Source: Planctomycetaceae bacterium | GTDB taxonomy: Bacteria > Planctomycetota > Planctomycetia > Planctomycetales > Planctomycetaceae | Assembly: GCA_021732845.1 (NCBI GenBank) | Contig: JAKFUF010000142.1 | Coordinates: 16,566 to 80,565, forward strand | Reading direction: 5' to 3' | DNA length: 64,000 nucleotides | Shown here: piece after piece, positions 8,488 through 20,050 of the stretch | Position numbering within the stretch: the stretch's first letter is position 1 | Layout: each line of letters opens with the position of its first letter | The notes under the pieces: generated by a model | The model's database searches: none | What the model saw: only the letters and a program-made list of their open reading frames with translations | Told to the model about the DNA's origin: nothing | Made by a program: the position numbers and the translations under genes

Positions 8488-9504
8488 TCAGTGGGCCTTC
8501 TCGATGTGGCCGCCGAACTCGAACCGCATGGCGGAAACGAGTTTGTCGGCGAAGTCGGCTTCGCCACGGGAGGAGAAGCGTTCGTAGAGCGCGGTCGTCA
8601 GCACGTGTGCGGGAACGGCTTCATCCACGGCGGCCATGATCGTCCAGCGGCCTTCGCCCGAGTCGGACACGCGGCCGGCAAACTTGGTGAGCTGAGGTTC
8701 CTTCAGCAGTGCAGACGCAGTCAGGTCGAGGAGCCACGACGAAATGACGCTGCCCCGCCGCCAGACTTCAGACACATCGGACAGGTTGAAGTCGTACTGG
8801 TAGTGCTCGGGGTTCCGCAGCGGCGTGGTTTCGGCATCCATCTCGTGAGATTTTTTGCCGACATTGGCATGCTGCAGAATGGCCATCCCTTCGGCATAGG
8901 CGGCCATGATGCCGTATTCAATGCCGTTGTGGACCATCTTCACGAAGTGGCCGGCGCCAATCGGGCCACAGTGCAGATAACCGTGTTCCGCGGTGCTGCC
9001 TTCGACCTTTTCCCGGCCCGGCGTGCGTCCAGCCGCCTCGCGCGGCGGCGCCAGTGTCGAGAAGATAGGATCCAGATGCTTCACGATGTCGGTTTCGCCG
9101 CCGATCATCTGGCAGTAGCCACGTTCGAGGCCGGCAACGCCGCCCGAAGTGCCCACGTCGACGTAGTGGATCCCCTTGGCCTTCAGTTCGCCGGCGCGGC
9201 GGATGTCGTCGATGTAATAGGAATTGCCGCCGTCGATGAGGATGTCATCCTTGTCGAGCTTGCCGACAATGTCGTGGATCGCACGGTCGACCACGCCCGC
9301 CGGAACCATCAGCCAGATCGCCCGGGGCTTGGACAGCTTGCCGAGGAAATCGTCCATCGACGACGCCCCCACGGCACCTTCGCCCGCCAGCTCCTTCACG
9401 GAGACCGGGTTCATGTCGAAGACCACGCACTCGTGGCCGGCACGCATCAGGCGGCGGACCATGTTGGCCCCCATACGCCCCAGACCGATCATTCCCAATT
9501 GCAT
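8488..9504 (-). CDS. gnd: 6-phosphogluconate dehydrogenase, decarboxylating (short, YqeC/GndA-like type)
   Basis: 338 residues, matching the short NAD-type bacterial enzymes and not the ~470-residue NADP form. The Rossmann fingerprint GLGRMG is at 7-12, and the catalytic region [14 protein letters not shown] holds Lys189 and Asn193; [15 protein letters not shown] (117-131) is the substrate-binding signature. It oxidatively decarboxylates 6-phosphogluconate to ribulose 5-phosphate in the cytosolic pentose phosphate pathway. Residues about 150-172 ([18 protein letters not shown]) form a longer loop than in many relatives, as is typical of the short type. It is transcribed alone, ending at the hairpin at 8424-8458. 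Confidence 0.95.
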   Translation of the reverse strand: MQLGMIGLGRMGANMVRRLMRAGHECVVFDMNPVSVKELAGEGAVGASSMDDFLGKLSKPRAIWLMVPAGVVDRAIHDIVGKLDKDDILIDGGNSYYIDDIRRAGELKAKGIHYVDVGTSGGVAGLERGYCQMIGGETDIVKHLDPIFSTLAPPREAAGRTPGREKVEGSTAEHGYLHCGPIGAGHFVKMVHNGIEYGIMAAYAEGMAILQHANVGKKSHEMDAETTPLRNPEHYQYDFNLSDVSEVWRRGSVISSWLLDLTASALLKEPQLTKFAGRVSDSGEGRWTIMAAVDEAVPAHVLTTALYERFSSRGEADFADKLVSAMRFEFGGHIEKAH

Positions 9505-9872
9505 GACGAAGAATCCCTATTCGTGGAGAGGTGTTGGGACGAGGGAAAGCGCACTCGACGGATGGTGTGAGGTTTAACTCTGGCCGTGCCACCGCACAAG
9601 CCTGCCACACCATCCGCGTGGCAATCCAGATTCATGAATTCAGCAGAAAACTGACGGAATTCGCCAGACCCGACGTGCAGGACGAGCGCCAGCGGCCTCA
9701 ACGTCACGGTTCAACAAGCGGTATCGCGGGCGCAGACCCGCGAGATTGTGCGCAGCACAGATTCATCGACCGGAACACGGTTCGATCTGACCATGCCAGC
9801 CCCAAAACCACGAGGTTCATCCCACCCGTGGCTCAGCCGCACCGATTACACGCGTCACGCCCGTGCTGTGGA
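9505..9872. other. Intergenic region, no gene supported
   Basis: 368 bp between two minus-strand genes. Open frames here lack family features and start signals. The only structure seen is a short inverted repeat, GCGGGCGCAGACCCGC (about 9727-9742), which could be a weak hairpin. Nothing else is recognised. Confidence 0.5.
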
Positions 9873-12035
9873 TCATTCGATCTTTGCCAGCTTTTCGGCG
9901 GCTGCCGCCCGTGCCTTGTCGAAGACGCTTTGCAGCGTGACCGGAGCCCCACCCTGCCGCTTGCTTTCATCCGCCGCCTCCATGAAGGCGTAGATGTCCA
10001 GAGTTTCTTCGGGAGTCACCGGGGGCACACCCGTGCGGAAGAATTTCACGGCTTCGACCACCAGCGGGTCATAGCCGCCAAACGTGCCGATCTGCTCGAT
10101 CCCCTTTTCGCCAAAGGCGGTGCCACCGTAACCGGAGCCCGCCTTGGAGCGGATGCCACGGAACGTGCCGATCCGCCCGTCCTTCCACTTGCCCACCGCC
10201 ACGTCAAAGTCTGGCGTGGTGACGCGCGACACCGACTCGCAGCCCGGTCCCATGACGGTAAAGAGAGATTCGACGCCGTGAATGCCGTACCAGAACAGGT
10301 CGGGATGCGTGGCTTCGAGCGAACAGGGACTGTAAGCGTCGCAGCCCAGGATCTTGCCAATCTTGCCGTTTCGCAGGGCCTGTGCCCCGGCGGCAAACCG
10401 CAGCGATGACGAGGAGAAGACCGGCGTGTTGTACTTCTTGGCGGCTTCGTAAATCGCCACGGCGTCGGCCAGCGAGCCGGCGACCGGCTTGTCGATGAAC
10501 ACTGGCTTGCGGGCCTTCAGCACCGGCAGCACCTGGTCGAAGTGCGGCCGGCCGTCGTTGGTCTCCAGAAACACCACGTCGACCTTCGTCAGCAGGTCTT
10601 CAATCGAATCGACGATTTCAACGCCCAGTTCCTTCAGCTTGGCCGTGTATTCCGGCACGCGAACGGTGCTGCTGGCGATGTCGGGGCTGCCCTTGGGGTA
10701 GGCGGCGACCACCGGGCAGCCAGCGAGTTCCGGCTTCGGCATCTTGGCGTTGAGCGCCCCGGTGAAGGCCGGGGCATGCGAGGTGTCCAGTCCGATGATT
10801 CCCGCCCGAAACGTCTTTGGTGCATCCACAGCTTTCCCCTCGGGTTTGTCGGCTGGTTTCTCCGTCGCTTGCGCCTCTGGTTTCTCTGCTTTGACTTCTG
10901 CCGCGACCGCCTGAGCCACCGCCGTCACGGGCTTGTCGTTTGAAAGGGAGACGATGCGAACCGTTTTGTCGAGGCTGGCCGTGGCCAGGAAGCGTCCATC
11001 GCTGCTGACCGCCACCTGCTGCACCGGCCCCTCATGACCGGGCAGGACCTTGACGGTCTTGCCGGTGCTCAAATCCCACAGCCGGGCTTCGTTCCCGCCC
11101 TGGTTGCGTCCGCCAGAGCAGCTTGCCAGATGCTTGCCATCCGCGAGGAACACCACGTGATTGATCGCCCGCGTATGCCCTTCCAGCTCCTGCAGTTCCT
11201 TGCCGCTCTGCACATCCCACAGCTTGATCACCTCGTCCAGCCCGGAAGTGGCCAGCCGCTTGTTGTCGGGCGACACCGCCACGGCCGTCACAGCCTTGTC
11301 ATGTGCGGGAACCGACAGCGTTTCCTTCCCGGACGCCACATCCCAAACCTTCAGCGACCCGCCCTTGGTGGGCCGGGTCAAATCGCTGCCCGTTGAAGCC
11401 ACGCGGGTGCCATCCGGGAAGAAAGCCACGGAGGTGACCGGAAGTTCGTGACCTGTCATCGTGTGGACCGCTTCACCCGTGGCTGCATTCCACAGCGTGA
11501 CTGCTTCGTCTTCACAACTGGAGGCCAGCAGCTTGCCATCGGGCGAAAATGCCAGCCCGGTGACCTGCGCCTTCGGGCCGGTCAGCGTTCGGGCGAGTTT
11601 CCAGTCGGCGGTGTTCCAGCAGGAAATGGCCTGGTAGCCACCCACCGCCAGCAACTGTCCGTCGGGGGAGAAAGCCACGGCCTTCAGGCTGCCCTTTATT
11701 TCCAGCGAGGCCAGTTCCTTCTTCTGAGCCACGTCGAAGACCTTGACGACGCCGTAGCTCCCGGCGGCGAGCGTCTTGTTGTCGGGCGCGAACGCCACCG
11801 CATGCACCCAGTCGGGAAATTGCTTGAAGACCGCGTAAGCAGGAGCCTGTTTGGCCGGTGCCCCAACGGGAGGCATTCCGTCATCGCCGTGCAGCAGGAA
11901 GTCGGCACACATCCAGCCGAGCATCGCCCCCAGGCACAGGCCGATCACACGCCGACCGAAGCGGAGCGCGGACAAGCGGAGTTCCGCGCGAAAATTCGCA
12001 AAAAACCGCTGAGCGAAGTTGGAAATCCGCGCCAT
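9873..12035 (-). CDS. Membrane-anchored WD40 propeller fused to a Gfo/Idh/MocA-type oxidoreductase
   Basis: 720 residues starting at ATG 12035, which has GGAGGAG 7 bp upstream. One membrane segment (about 28-46) is followed by seven WD40 blades (about 65-365, e.g. VTGLAFSPDGKLLASSCEDE, KLWDVQSGKELQELEGH), enough for a complete propeller. A Lys/Glu/Ala/Pro-rich linker (about 372-405) leads to a Gfo/Idh domain (about 408-720) with the nucleotide-binding start RAGIIGLDTSHAPAF, the FIDKPVAG motif with the catalytic Lys, and the C-terminal fold with GIHGVESLFTVMGPG. Both halves look intact. Gfo/Idh enzymes are NAD(P)-dependent and act on sugars or cyclitols; the substrate is unknown. The topology suggests export of the soluble part, though no Tat motif is seen. 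The fusion is unusual. Confidence 0.88.
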   Translation of the reverse strand: MARISNFAQRFFANFRAELRLSALRFGRRVIGLCLGAMLGWMCADFLLHGDDGMPPVGAPAKQAPAYAVFKQFPDWVHAVAFAPDNKTLAAGSYGVVKVFDVAQKKELASLEIKGSLKAVAFSPDGQLLAVGGYQAISCWNTADWKLARTLTGPKAQVTGLAFSPDGKLLASSCEDEAVTLWNAATGEAVHTMTGHELPVTSVAFFPDGTRVASTGSDLTRPTKGGSLKVWDVASGKETLSVPAHDKAVTAVAVSPDNKRLATSGLDEVIKLWDVQSGKELQELEGHTRAINHVVFLADGKHLASCSGGRNQGGNEARLWDLSTGKTVKVLPGHEGPVQQVAVSSDGRFLATASLDKTVRIVSLSNDKPVTAVAQAVAAEVKAEKPEAQATEKPADKPEGKAVDAPKTFRAGIIGLDTSHAPAFTGALNAKMPKPELAGCPVVAAYPKGSPDIASSTVRVPEYTAKLKELGVEIVDSIEDLLTKVDVVFLETNDGRPHFDQVLPVLKARKPVFIDKPVAGSLADAVAIYEAAKKYNTPVFSSSSLRFAAGAQALRNGKIGKILGCDAYSPCSLEATHPDLFWYGIHGVESLFTVMGPGCESVSRVTTPDFDVAVGKWKDGRIGTFRGIRSKAGSGYGGTAFGEKGIEQIGTFGGYDPLVVEAVKFFRTGVPPVTPEETLDIYAFMEAADESKRQGGAPVTLQSVFDKARAAAAEKLAKIE

Positions 12036-12335
12036 CACACTGCTCCTCCAGGGTGAAACCCGGCTGCCATGAAAGCATCTGCCGAGTTTGATCTTTTCCA
12101 GACTCCGACAGGCTATGCCGCCAAGGGCACGGTGACAAGCGACGGGCAAAAGTGCGGCGGGAGGAACCGGCGAAGCGCGGTGCCCACCCGCCGACGAAGC
12201 GACCGGCAGTGACACGGGCAGTGTTACAATGCGAGGTGGGCCGATTCGTGTGGGATCGCGCGGGATGGTTACACAATTCTTGAAAAGTTTTGTGGCGGAA
12301 AATCGGCGGTGACGTGACTGGAGCGGAGAGAGCTG

Positions 12336-12952
12336 ATGATCGAATCACAAAACTCACTGCAAACTGGAGTTCTGCTGTCGCTCGCCCGCCAGGGTGACGA
12401 GGCGGCGCGCGGGGCGTTGCTGGAAAGCTATCGCAGCTACCTGGAACTGCTGGCCCGCGTCGAGATTGGCCGGCAGTTGCAAAAAAAGCTGGACACGGCA
12501 GATCTGGTGCAGGAGACGTTTCTCGAGGCGCATCGTAACTTCAGCTATTTCCGGGGCAGCGAAACCAATGAGTTCGCGGCGTGGCTGCGGGGAATCATGG
12601 CGGCGAAAGTGACCAACCTGCTGCGGCACTACCTGGGAGCGCAGGGCCGCGACATTCGCCGCGAGCGCGGGCTGGAAATCGATTTGGAAAACTCGTCGCG
12701 GATGTTCGACCGCGGCCTGCAGGCGTCGCAAAGCTCCCCCAGCCAGCATGTGGCCAAGCGGGAACATGGGCTGCTGCTGGCCGCCGCACTGGCCGAACTG
12801 CCCGAAGATTACCGCGAAGTCATCGTTTTGCGGAACTTCGAGGAACTGGATTTTGCCGAAGTTGCCTCCCGCATGAACCGCACGGTCGACAGCGTGCAAA
12901 AAATCTGGGTCCGGGCACTGGGGAAGCTGAAAAAGACCATGAAAGGCGTGCA

Positions 12953-12956
<4 letters not shown>
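12336..12956 (+). CDS. ECF-type RNA polymerase sigma factor, Ser/Thr-kinase-linked type
   Basis: 206 residues with sigma region 2 (KLDTADLVQETFLEAHRNF, then FAAWLRGIMAAKVTNLLRHY) and region 4 (LAELPEDYREVIVLRNFEEL with the helix-turn-helix FAEVASRMNRTVDSVQKIWV). A GGAGAG lies 5 bp upstream of ATG 12336. The next gene is a membrane Ser/Thr kinase whose ATG overlaps the stop (ATGA at 12953-12956). ECF groups paired with Ser/Thr kinases are known from Planctomycetota; the kinase is thought to activate the sigma factor in place of an anti-sigma factor. Promoters it recognises cannot be told from this window. Confidence 0.92.
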
Positions 12957-15511
<2,555 letters not shown>

Positions 15512-15587
15512 TGGGCGTGGCCATCCGGGTGACCCGGAGGCCTGCGGTTCTGAAACAACTCTCAGATTTGAGTTGTCTGACGAGAGG

Positions 15588-15731
15588 TAATTTCAAATTT
15601 CAAATTCCACAGTCTGAGTAGCCGCGACGAACTGTCGGCGGAGTCTCAGCGGCGCGAGACGCAAAAACTTGCGCTGCGGAGTAGGTGCTGCATAAACCGA
15701 CGTACTGTGAAATTTGAAATTGCAATTAACC
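15588..15731. repeat. Intergenic inverted repeat with TTTCAAATTT arms
   Basis: The arms GGTAATTTCAAATTTCAAAT (from 15588) and the reverse complement ATTTGAAATTGCAATTAACC (to 15731), each with CACAGT next to it, flank about 87 bp. The arms belong to the same AATTTCAGATTTCA family as 5371-5436, 44613-44655 and 52042-52093. The arrangement suggests a small mobile palindrome between the kinase and VTC genes. Confidence 0.55.
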
Positions 15732-15783
15732 TAAGCACGTCCGACCAATTCGCACCAACCCTAAAAACTGCACTTCAACCGCC

Positions 15784-16569
15784 ATGTATACGGCAGACTC
15801 CACTGTGATCGAATCGAGCATGGAACCCGCTACGGTTCGGGTCAGGCCTGAGCCACGGGTTGTGGTTGTTCCGGAGCAGTCACCTTCGTTGTCGCGCGGG
15901 GAGGCACCGGCCCACGAGATGAAGTTCCTGCTCGATGAAACGCAGGCACTGCAAGTCGTCCAACAACTGCAGGAACATCTGACGCTGGATGTCCATGCCG
16001 AACAGGACCAGCAGAACGGTTATCAACTGTCGACCTTGTATTGCGACACGCCGGCGATGGACGTGTTTCATCGGCGGGGGCGCTATCGGTTGTTTAAGTT
16101 TCGCCTGCGCCGCTACGGAGACTCTGGGACGGTGTTTCTGGAACAGAAGCTCAAGAAGGGGACGGAAGTTCGCAAGCATCGCACCGAGATCGACCTGGAC
16201 TTGGTCCAGCGGTTTGAACAGCCTGTCGGTGCGCATGCAGATGGCTGGGAGGGCATGGCCTATCATCGGGCGCTGGAGCGGCACCGCTTTCTGCCAGTCT
16301 GCCGGATTGACTACCACCGCGTGGCTTACTTCGCGAATCCGCCCGAAGGCCCCGTCCGGCTTACCTTCGACCGGGAGGTCCGGGGGATCCGCGAGGGGCA
16401 ATGGTCACTTACCGGACAACAGCCTGCCACCGCCTTGCTGCCCGGCCAGGTGGTCTGCGAATTCAAGTATCGGGGGCCGCTGCCCGCGCTGTTCAAGTCG
16501 GTCATTCAATCGCTGAAACTGACCCCGCAAGGGGTGTCGAAGTACCGTCGCTGGGTCGAACTCTCGTAA
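15784..16569 (+). CDS. VTC-domain (polyphosphate polymerase-like) protein
   Basis: 261 residues matching the VTC domain (PF09359) of the yeast vacuolar polyphosphate polymerase Vtc4. The tunnel fold's basic and acidic strands are visible: HEMKFLLDE, STLYCDTPAMDVFHRR, LFKFRLRRYG, VFLEQKLKKGTEVRKHR (catalytic Lys/Arg), LTFDREVRG and VVCEFKYRG (metal-binding Glu), and it ends with SKYRRWVE. It lacks the SPX domain of eukaryotic VTC. In many bacteria it lies, as here, with DUF4956 and CotH genes. By family knowledge it would make polyphosphate from NTP; activity is not shown for this group. The first ~40 residues are disordered. Confidence 0.9.
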   Translation: MYTADSTVIESSMEPATVRVRPEPRVVVVPEQSPSLSRGEAPAHEMKFLLDETQALQVVQQLQEHLTLDVHAEQDQQNGYQLSTLYCDTPAMDVFHRRGRYRLFKFRLRRYGDSGTVFLEQKLKKGTEVRKHRTEIDLDLVQRFEQPVGAHADGWEGMAYHRALERHRFLPVCRIDYHRVAYFANPPEGPVRLTFDREVRGIREGQWSLTGQQPATALLPGQVVCEFKYRGPLPALFKSVIQSLKLTPQGVSKYRRWVELS

Positions 16570-16760
16570 GGTGTGTGCAGCGGAAGGAGACCTTCTGCAT
16601 GCTCAACGATCTTCCTCCGCGTAACACACCTCGTGCGCCGGTCGACGTTGGTCACAAACTGGACGCTAAGGACTGACAGCTATTTTGGCTCGACCCTAAA
16701 TTCAATACTTACATCGTCAGGCATCCGCGGTGTGTTGCGCTGCACACCCTACGAATATTT

Positions 16761-17426
16761 ATGGTCCTCGCCGAACTTCTCCAGCTTGTTTTTTCTCTGC
16801 TTGCCGCCACGCTCTACGGAGCGGGTGTCGCGCAGATTTACAGGATGTCGCATGGCCGGCAAAAGCAAGAAACGGCAACGATGGTGACGACACTCATCCT
16901 GCTGTCAATTCTGATTGCCATGGTCTCCAAGGTGATTGGCGAGAGCACGGCGCGGGCGTTCAGCCTCGTGGGGGTGTTGTCGATTGTTCGCTTTCGCACT
17001 GTTGTCGAAGACACCCGTGACACGGCGTTTGTGATTTTCGCGGTCGTCGTGGGGATGGCCGCCGGGGCGAACTGGCTGATGGTGCCAGTGGTGGGGATCC
17101 CCATCGTGGGGGCCGTGGCGATCGGTCTCAGTCATCTGCCGCAGTTTACGAATGCCGCAGCCACGGCCGGTGCCGCAAACACGGGAACACAAATCCAACT
17201 GGTGGTTCGACTGGGACTGGGCCAAGCTCCCGAACCGACGATCGGCGCACTCTTGAAACGTGACTTGACGGACTATCGCCTGATTGAAATCGACACCGCC
17301 CGCCAGGGGGCGGCCCTCGACTACAAATATCAGGCGTGGCTCAGATCCCCGGACCAAATGCAAACCCTCGCCGCCGACCTGAACCAGACGCAGGGCGTGC
17401 AGAGCATCGAGATGCGCGTAGTGTGA
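16761..17426 (+). CDS. DUF4956 integral membrane protein
   Basis: 221 residues. Three to four hydrophobic segments lie near residues 4-20, 40-58, 65-78 and 88-130 (e.g. LIMVSK... region TLILLSILIAMVSKVIG, then FVIFAVVVGMAAG). The family signature FSLVGVLSIVRFRTVVEDTRDTAF matches DUF4956 (PF16316), often found next to VTC-domain and CotH genes. The C-terminal ~70 residues form a soluble domain (YRLIEIDTARQ...LNQTQGVQSIEMRVV) resembling the ACT-like tail of MgtC-type proteins. It may couple polyphosphate metabolism to the membrane, but the role is unproven. The VTC gene ends 191 bp upstream, with no gene in between. Confidence 0.88.
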   Translation: MVLAELLQLVFSLLAATLYGAGVAQIYRMSHGRQKQETATMVTTLILLSILIAMVSKVIGESTARAFSLVGVLSIVRFRTVVEDTRDTAFVIFAVVVGMAAGANWLMVPVVGIPIVGAVAIGLSHLPQFTNAAATAGAANTGTQIQLVVRLGLGQAPEPTIGALLKRDLTDYRLIEIDTARQGAALDYKYQAWLRSPDQMQTLAADLNQTQGVQSIEMRVV

Positions 17427-17500
17427 CCATGAATCCATCCAACGATTCCCAAGACTCCAGAACACTCAAAAGCCATAACCATACCTCAGGATCCGCTGCC

Positions 17501-19924
17501 ATGATCGACGAAGCCTCCTTTCTGCGCCGCAGCGCGCTATGCGCCTGTGTGTGCATCGCCCTGTGCGCCACCATCGTGTTTTCCCAGGGGCAGCCGCCCG
17601 ACCAGCCACCGCCAGCCAACGGCGGACAGGGCCGGCCAGGCGGGTTCGCCGGTCCGCGTGGCTTCGGCCCGCCAGGCGGAGGGCCGGGGATGCTGATCGG
17701 AATCCCCGAGGTGCAGAAGGAACTCGCCCTCGATGAAAAGCAAATTCCGCAGATCAATCAGTGGAGCCAGGAGCTTGGCGAAAGATTCCGTGAGCTGTTT
17801 GAAAAGCTGAACCCATTCCAGCCTGATCTGGATCCGGAAGAGCGCGAAGAGCGGATGGCCGAGATCCGCACGAAATCGGAAGCGGTCAACAAGGAGGCCG
17901 AGGCGAAGCTGGAGAAGCTGTTGCAGCCGAAACAATGGCAGCGGTTCAACCAGTTGAAACTGCAGCAGGAGGGCGCACAGGCGTTCAATCGTCCCGAGGT
18001 CGCGAAGCCGCTGGAACTGACCGAGGAGCAGAAGTCCAAACTGGAGGAACTGCGCGGCCAGGAATTTGGGCCGCCGGGTTTAAACCCGGAGACGATGGTC
18101 AAAGCCCTCGCCCTGCTGACTGACGACCAAAAGTCCAAGTGGACGGAGCTGACCGGACCGAAGTTCAGTTTTCCTGAGCCACGTGGGTTTGGCGGCGGCC
18201 GCGGTCCCGGCGGGCCGGGCTTCGGCGGGCAGGAACGTAAGCTGGTCAAACAGTTCGACAAGAACAGCGACGGGTGGCTCAACGCCGAAGAGCGCAAAGC
18301 CGCCCGCGTCGCTGCGAAAGCTGCCCCCGGCCCCGGCGGACCGGGTGGCCCTGGCGGCCCCGGACGAGGACCCGGTGGCTTCGGCGGACCCGGTGGTCCA
18401 GGCGGCGGCCCAGGCGGGCCTGGTGGCTTCGGTCCTCCCGGCGGACGCGGCCCGGGTGGACCGGGTGGCCCAGGAGGATTTGGTGGTCGCAATGAGCCCG
18501 GCAAGCCGGGGCCGAAGGTGTCACCCGCCGACGTGAGTTCCGCTGGAGATGCTCCCCTCTACGAGCCAACGGTGATGCGGACGGTGTTCCTCGAATTCGA
18601 AAACCAGGATTGGGAAAGCGAACTGGTCGACTTCCACAATACCGATGTCGAGGTTCCGGCCACGATGCAGGTCGATGGCAAAACCTATCCCAATGTGGGC
18701 ATCCACTTCCGCGGGATGTCGTCCTACGGCATGGTTCCCAACGGCTCGAAACGGTCGTTGAATCTCTCGCTCGATTTTGTCGATCCGAAGCAGCGGCTGC
18801 AGGGTTACAAAACGCTGAACCTGCTCAATTCTCATGAGGACCCAACCTTCCTGCATACGGTGCTGTATTCGCACGTGGCCCGGAAATACATTCCCGCCCC
18901 CAAGGCCAACTTCGTGAAGGTGGTCATCAACGGCGAAAGCTGGGGGCTGTATGTCAACGTGCAGCAGTTCGACAAGGTCTTCCTCGCGGAGAATTATCCC
19001 GATGCCAAGGGCACCCGCTGGAAAGTTCGCGGCAGCCCGGGCGGGGGCGGCGGCCTCGACTACGTCGGTGACAAGGTGGAAGACTACAAACGCCGGTATG
19101 AGATCAAAACGGAAGACAAAGAACAGGCGTGGAAGGATCTCATTGAGTTGTGCCGCCTGCTGAAGGAAACACCGGCGGACGAACTTGAAGCCAAGCTCAC
19201 GCCGATCGTGGACATCGACCAGGTGCTGTGGTTCCTCGCGCTGGACAACGCCCTTATCAACAGCGATGGCTATTGGGTGCGGGCCAGTGACTACAGCATC
19301 TACCAGGATGGCAACCGCAAGTTCCACATCATCCCGCATGACATGAACGAAACCTTCCAGACCGCCATGGGACCGGGCATGGGTGGCCCCGGCGGACCAG
19401 GCGGTGGCTTCGGTGGCGGCTTTGGTGGACCAGGCCGTCCCGGTGGATTCGGCGGACGGCCCGGCGAAGGTCGGCCCGGCGAAGGCCGACCCGGCGAAGG
19501 CCGGGGAGGCCCACCGGGTGAAGGGCCGGGGCGCGGCGGCCGGGGCGGGCCGGGTGGCATGGCCGGCGGTGGCTACTCACTCGATCCGCTCATCGGCCTG
19601 AACGATTCCAGCAAGCCCCTGCGGAGCCGTCTGCTGGCGGTTCCCAGCCTGCGGGCCAAGTACATGGAACATGTAAAAACCATCGCTCAAGAATGGCTCG
19701 ACTGGAAAAATCTGGGTCCCGTTGTCGCCCAATACGAGACGCTGATCACCAAAGAGGTCGAGAGCGATACCCGCAAACTCACCTCGTTCGAGGAATTCAA
19801 AAACGCGCTGGCCTCGGGAGAGAACTCGGACAAACCAGCCGACGGCAGGCGGTCCCGGTCGAACCTCTCGACCTTTGCCCGTGAACGCCAGAAGTTCCTG
19901 CTGGAATACAAGGCAAAAGAATGA
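17501..19924 (+). CDS. Exported CotH kinase-like protein with LTxxQ module, EF-hand and Gly-rich inserts
   Basis: 807 residues. A signal peptide (about 1-28) is followed by a helical module (about 70-235: LALDEKQIPQINQW, LQPKQWQRFNQLKLQQEG, LTEEQKSKLEEL, LTDDQKSKW) shared with the kinase at 12953-15511, an EF-hand loop DKNSDGWLNAEE (about 253-264), a Gly/Pro-rich tract (275-333) and the CotH domain (PF08757, about 350-800: VGIHFRGMSSYG, KTLNLLNSHEDPTFL, IPHDMNETF). A Gly-rich insert of about 65 residues follows the metal-binding HDMNE. CotH proteins are atypical Ser/Thr kinases that phosphorylate secreted proteins. ATG 17501 gives the signal peptide directly; ATG 17429 is an alternative. It completes the VTC/DUF4956/CotH cluster. 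Confidence 0.88.
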   Translation: MIDEASFLRRSALCACVCIALCATIVFSQGQPPDQPPPANGGQGRPGGFAGPRGFGPPGGGPGMLIGIPEVQKELALDEKQIPQINQWSQELGERFRELFEKLNPFQPDLDPEEREERMAEIRTKSEAVNKEAEAKLEKLLQPKQWQRFNQLKLQQEGAQAFNRPEVAKPLELTEEQKSKLEELRGQEFGPPGLNPETMVKALALLTDDQKSKWTELTGPKFSFPEPRGFGGGRGPGGPGFGGQERKLVKQFDKNSDGWLNAEERKAARVAAKAAPGPGGPGGPGGPGRGPGGFGGPGGPGGGPGGPGGFGPPGGRGPGGPGGPGGFGGRNEPGKPGPKVSPADVSSAGDAPLYEPTVMRTVFLEFENQDWESELVDFHNTDVEVPATMQVDGKTYPNVGIHFRGMSSYGMVPNGSKRSLNLSLDFVDPKQRLQGYKTLNLLNSHEDPTFLHTVLYSHVARKYIPAPKANFVKVVINGESWGLYVNVQQFDKVFLAENYPDAKGTRWKVRGSPGGGGGLDYVGDKVEDYKRRYEIKTEDKEQAWKDLIELCRLLKETPADELEAKLTPIVDIDQVLWFLALDNALINSDGYWVRASDYSIYQDGNRKFHIIPHDMNETFQTAMGPGMGGPGGPGGGFGGGFGGPGRPGGFGGRPGEGRPGEGRPGEGRGGPPGEGPGRGGRGGPGGMAGGGYSLDPLIGLNDSSKPLRSRLLAVPSLRAKYMEHVKTIAQEWLDWKNLGPVVAQYETLITKEVESDTRKLTSFEEFKNALASGENSDKPADGRRSRSNLSTFARERQKFLLEYKAKE

Positions 19925-19934
19925 AGCGGAAATG

Positions 19935-20047
19935 AATGCAGCAATGACCAATGTCCCAATGACCAATGGATGCGCGCCAAGATCGTGAGTTCCATGTGAC
20001 GCATCGTCAAAAACATTGGTTATTGGTTCATTGTTCATTGTGTCATT
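19935..20047. repeat. CAATGACCAATG palindromic repeat
   Basis: Direct copies of AATGACCAATG at the left and their reverse complement (CATTGGTTATTGGTTCATTG) at the right flank about 45 bp, forming a long hairpin just past the CotH stop. The same family occurs at 23640-23850. It could act as a transcription barrier, but no T-run is seen. Confidence 0.65.
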
Positions 20048-20050
20048 CTC

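Noticed and set aside
12581..12952. N-terminal extension of the kinase frame
   Set aside because: It overlaps the sigma gene in another frame; the ATGA overlap at 12953 is the natural start.
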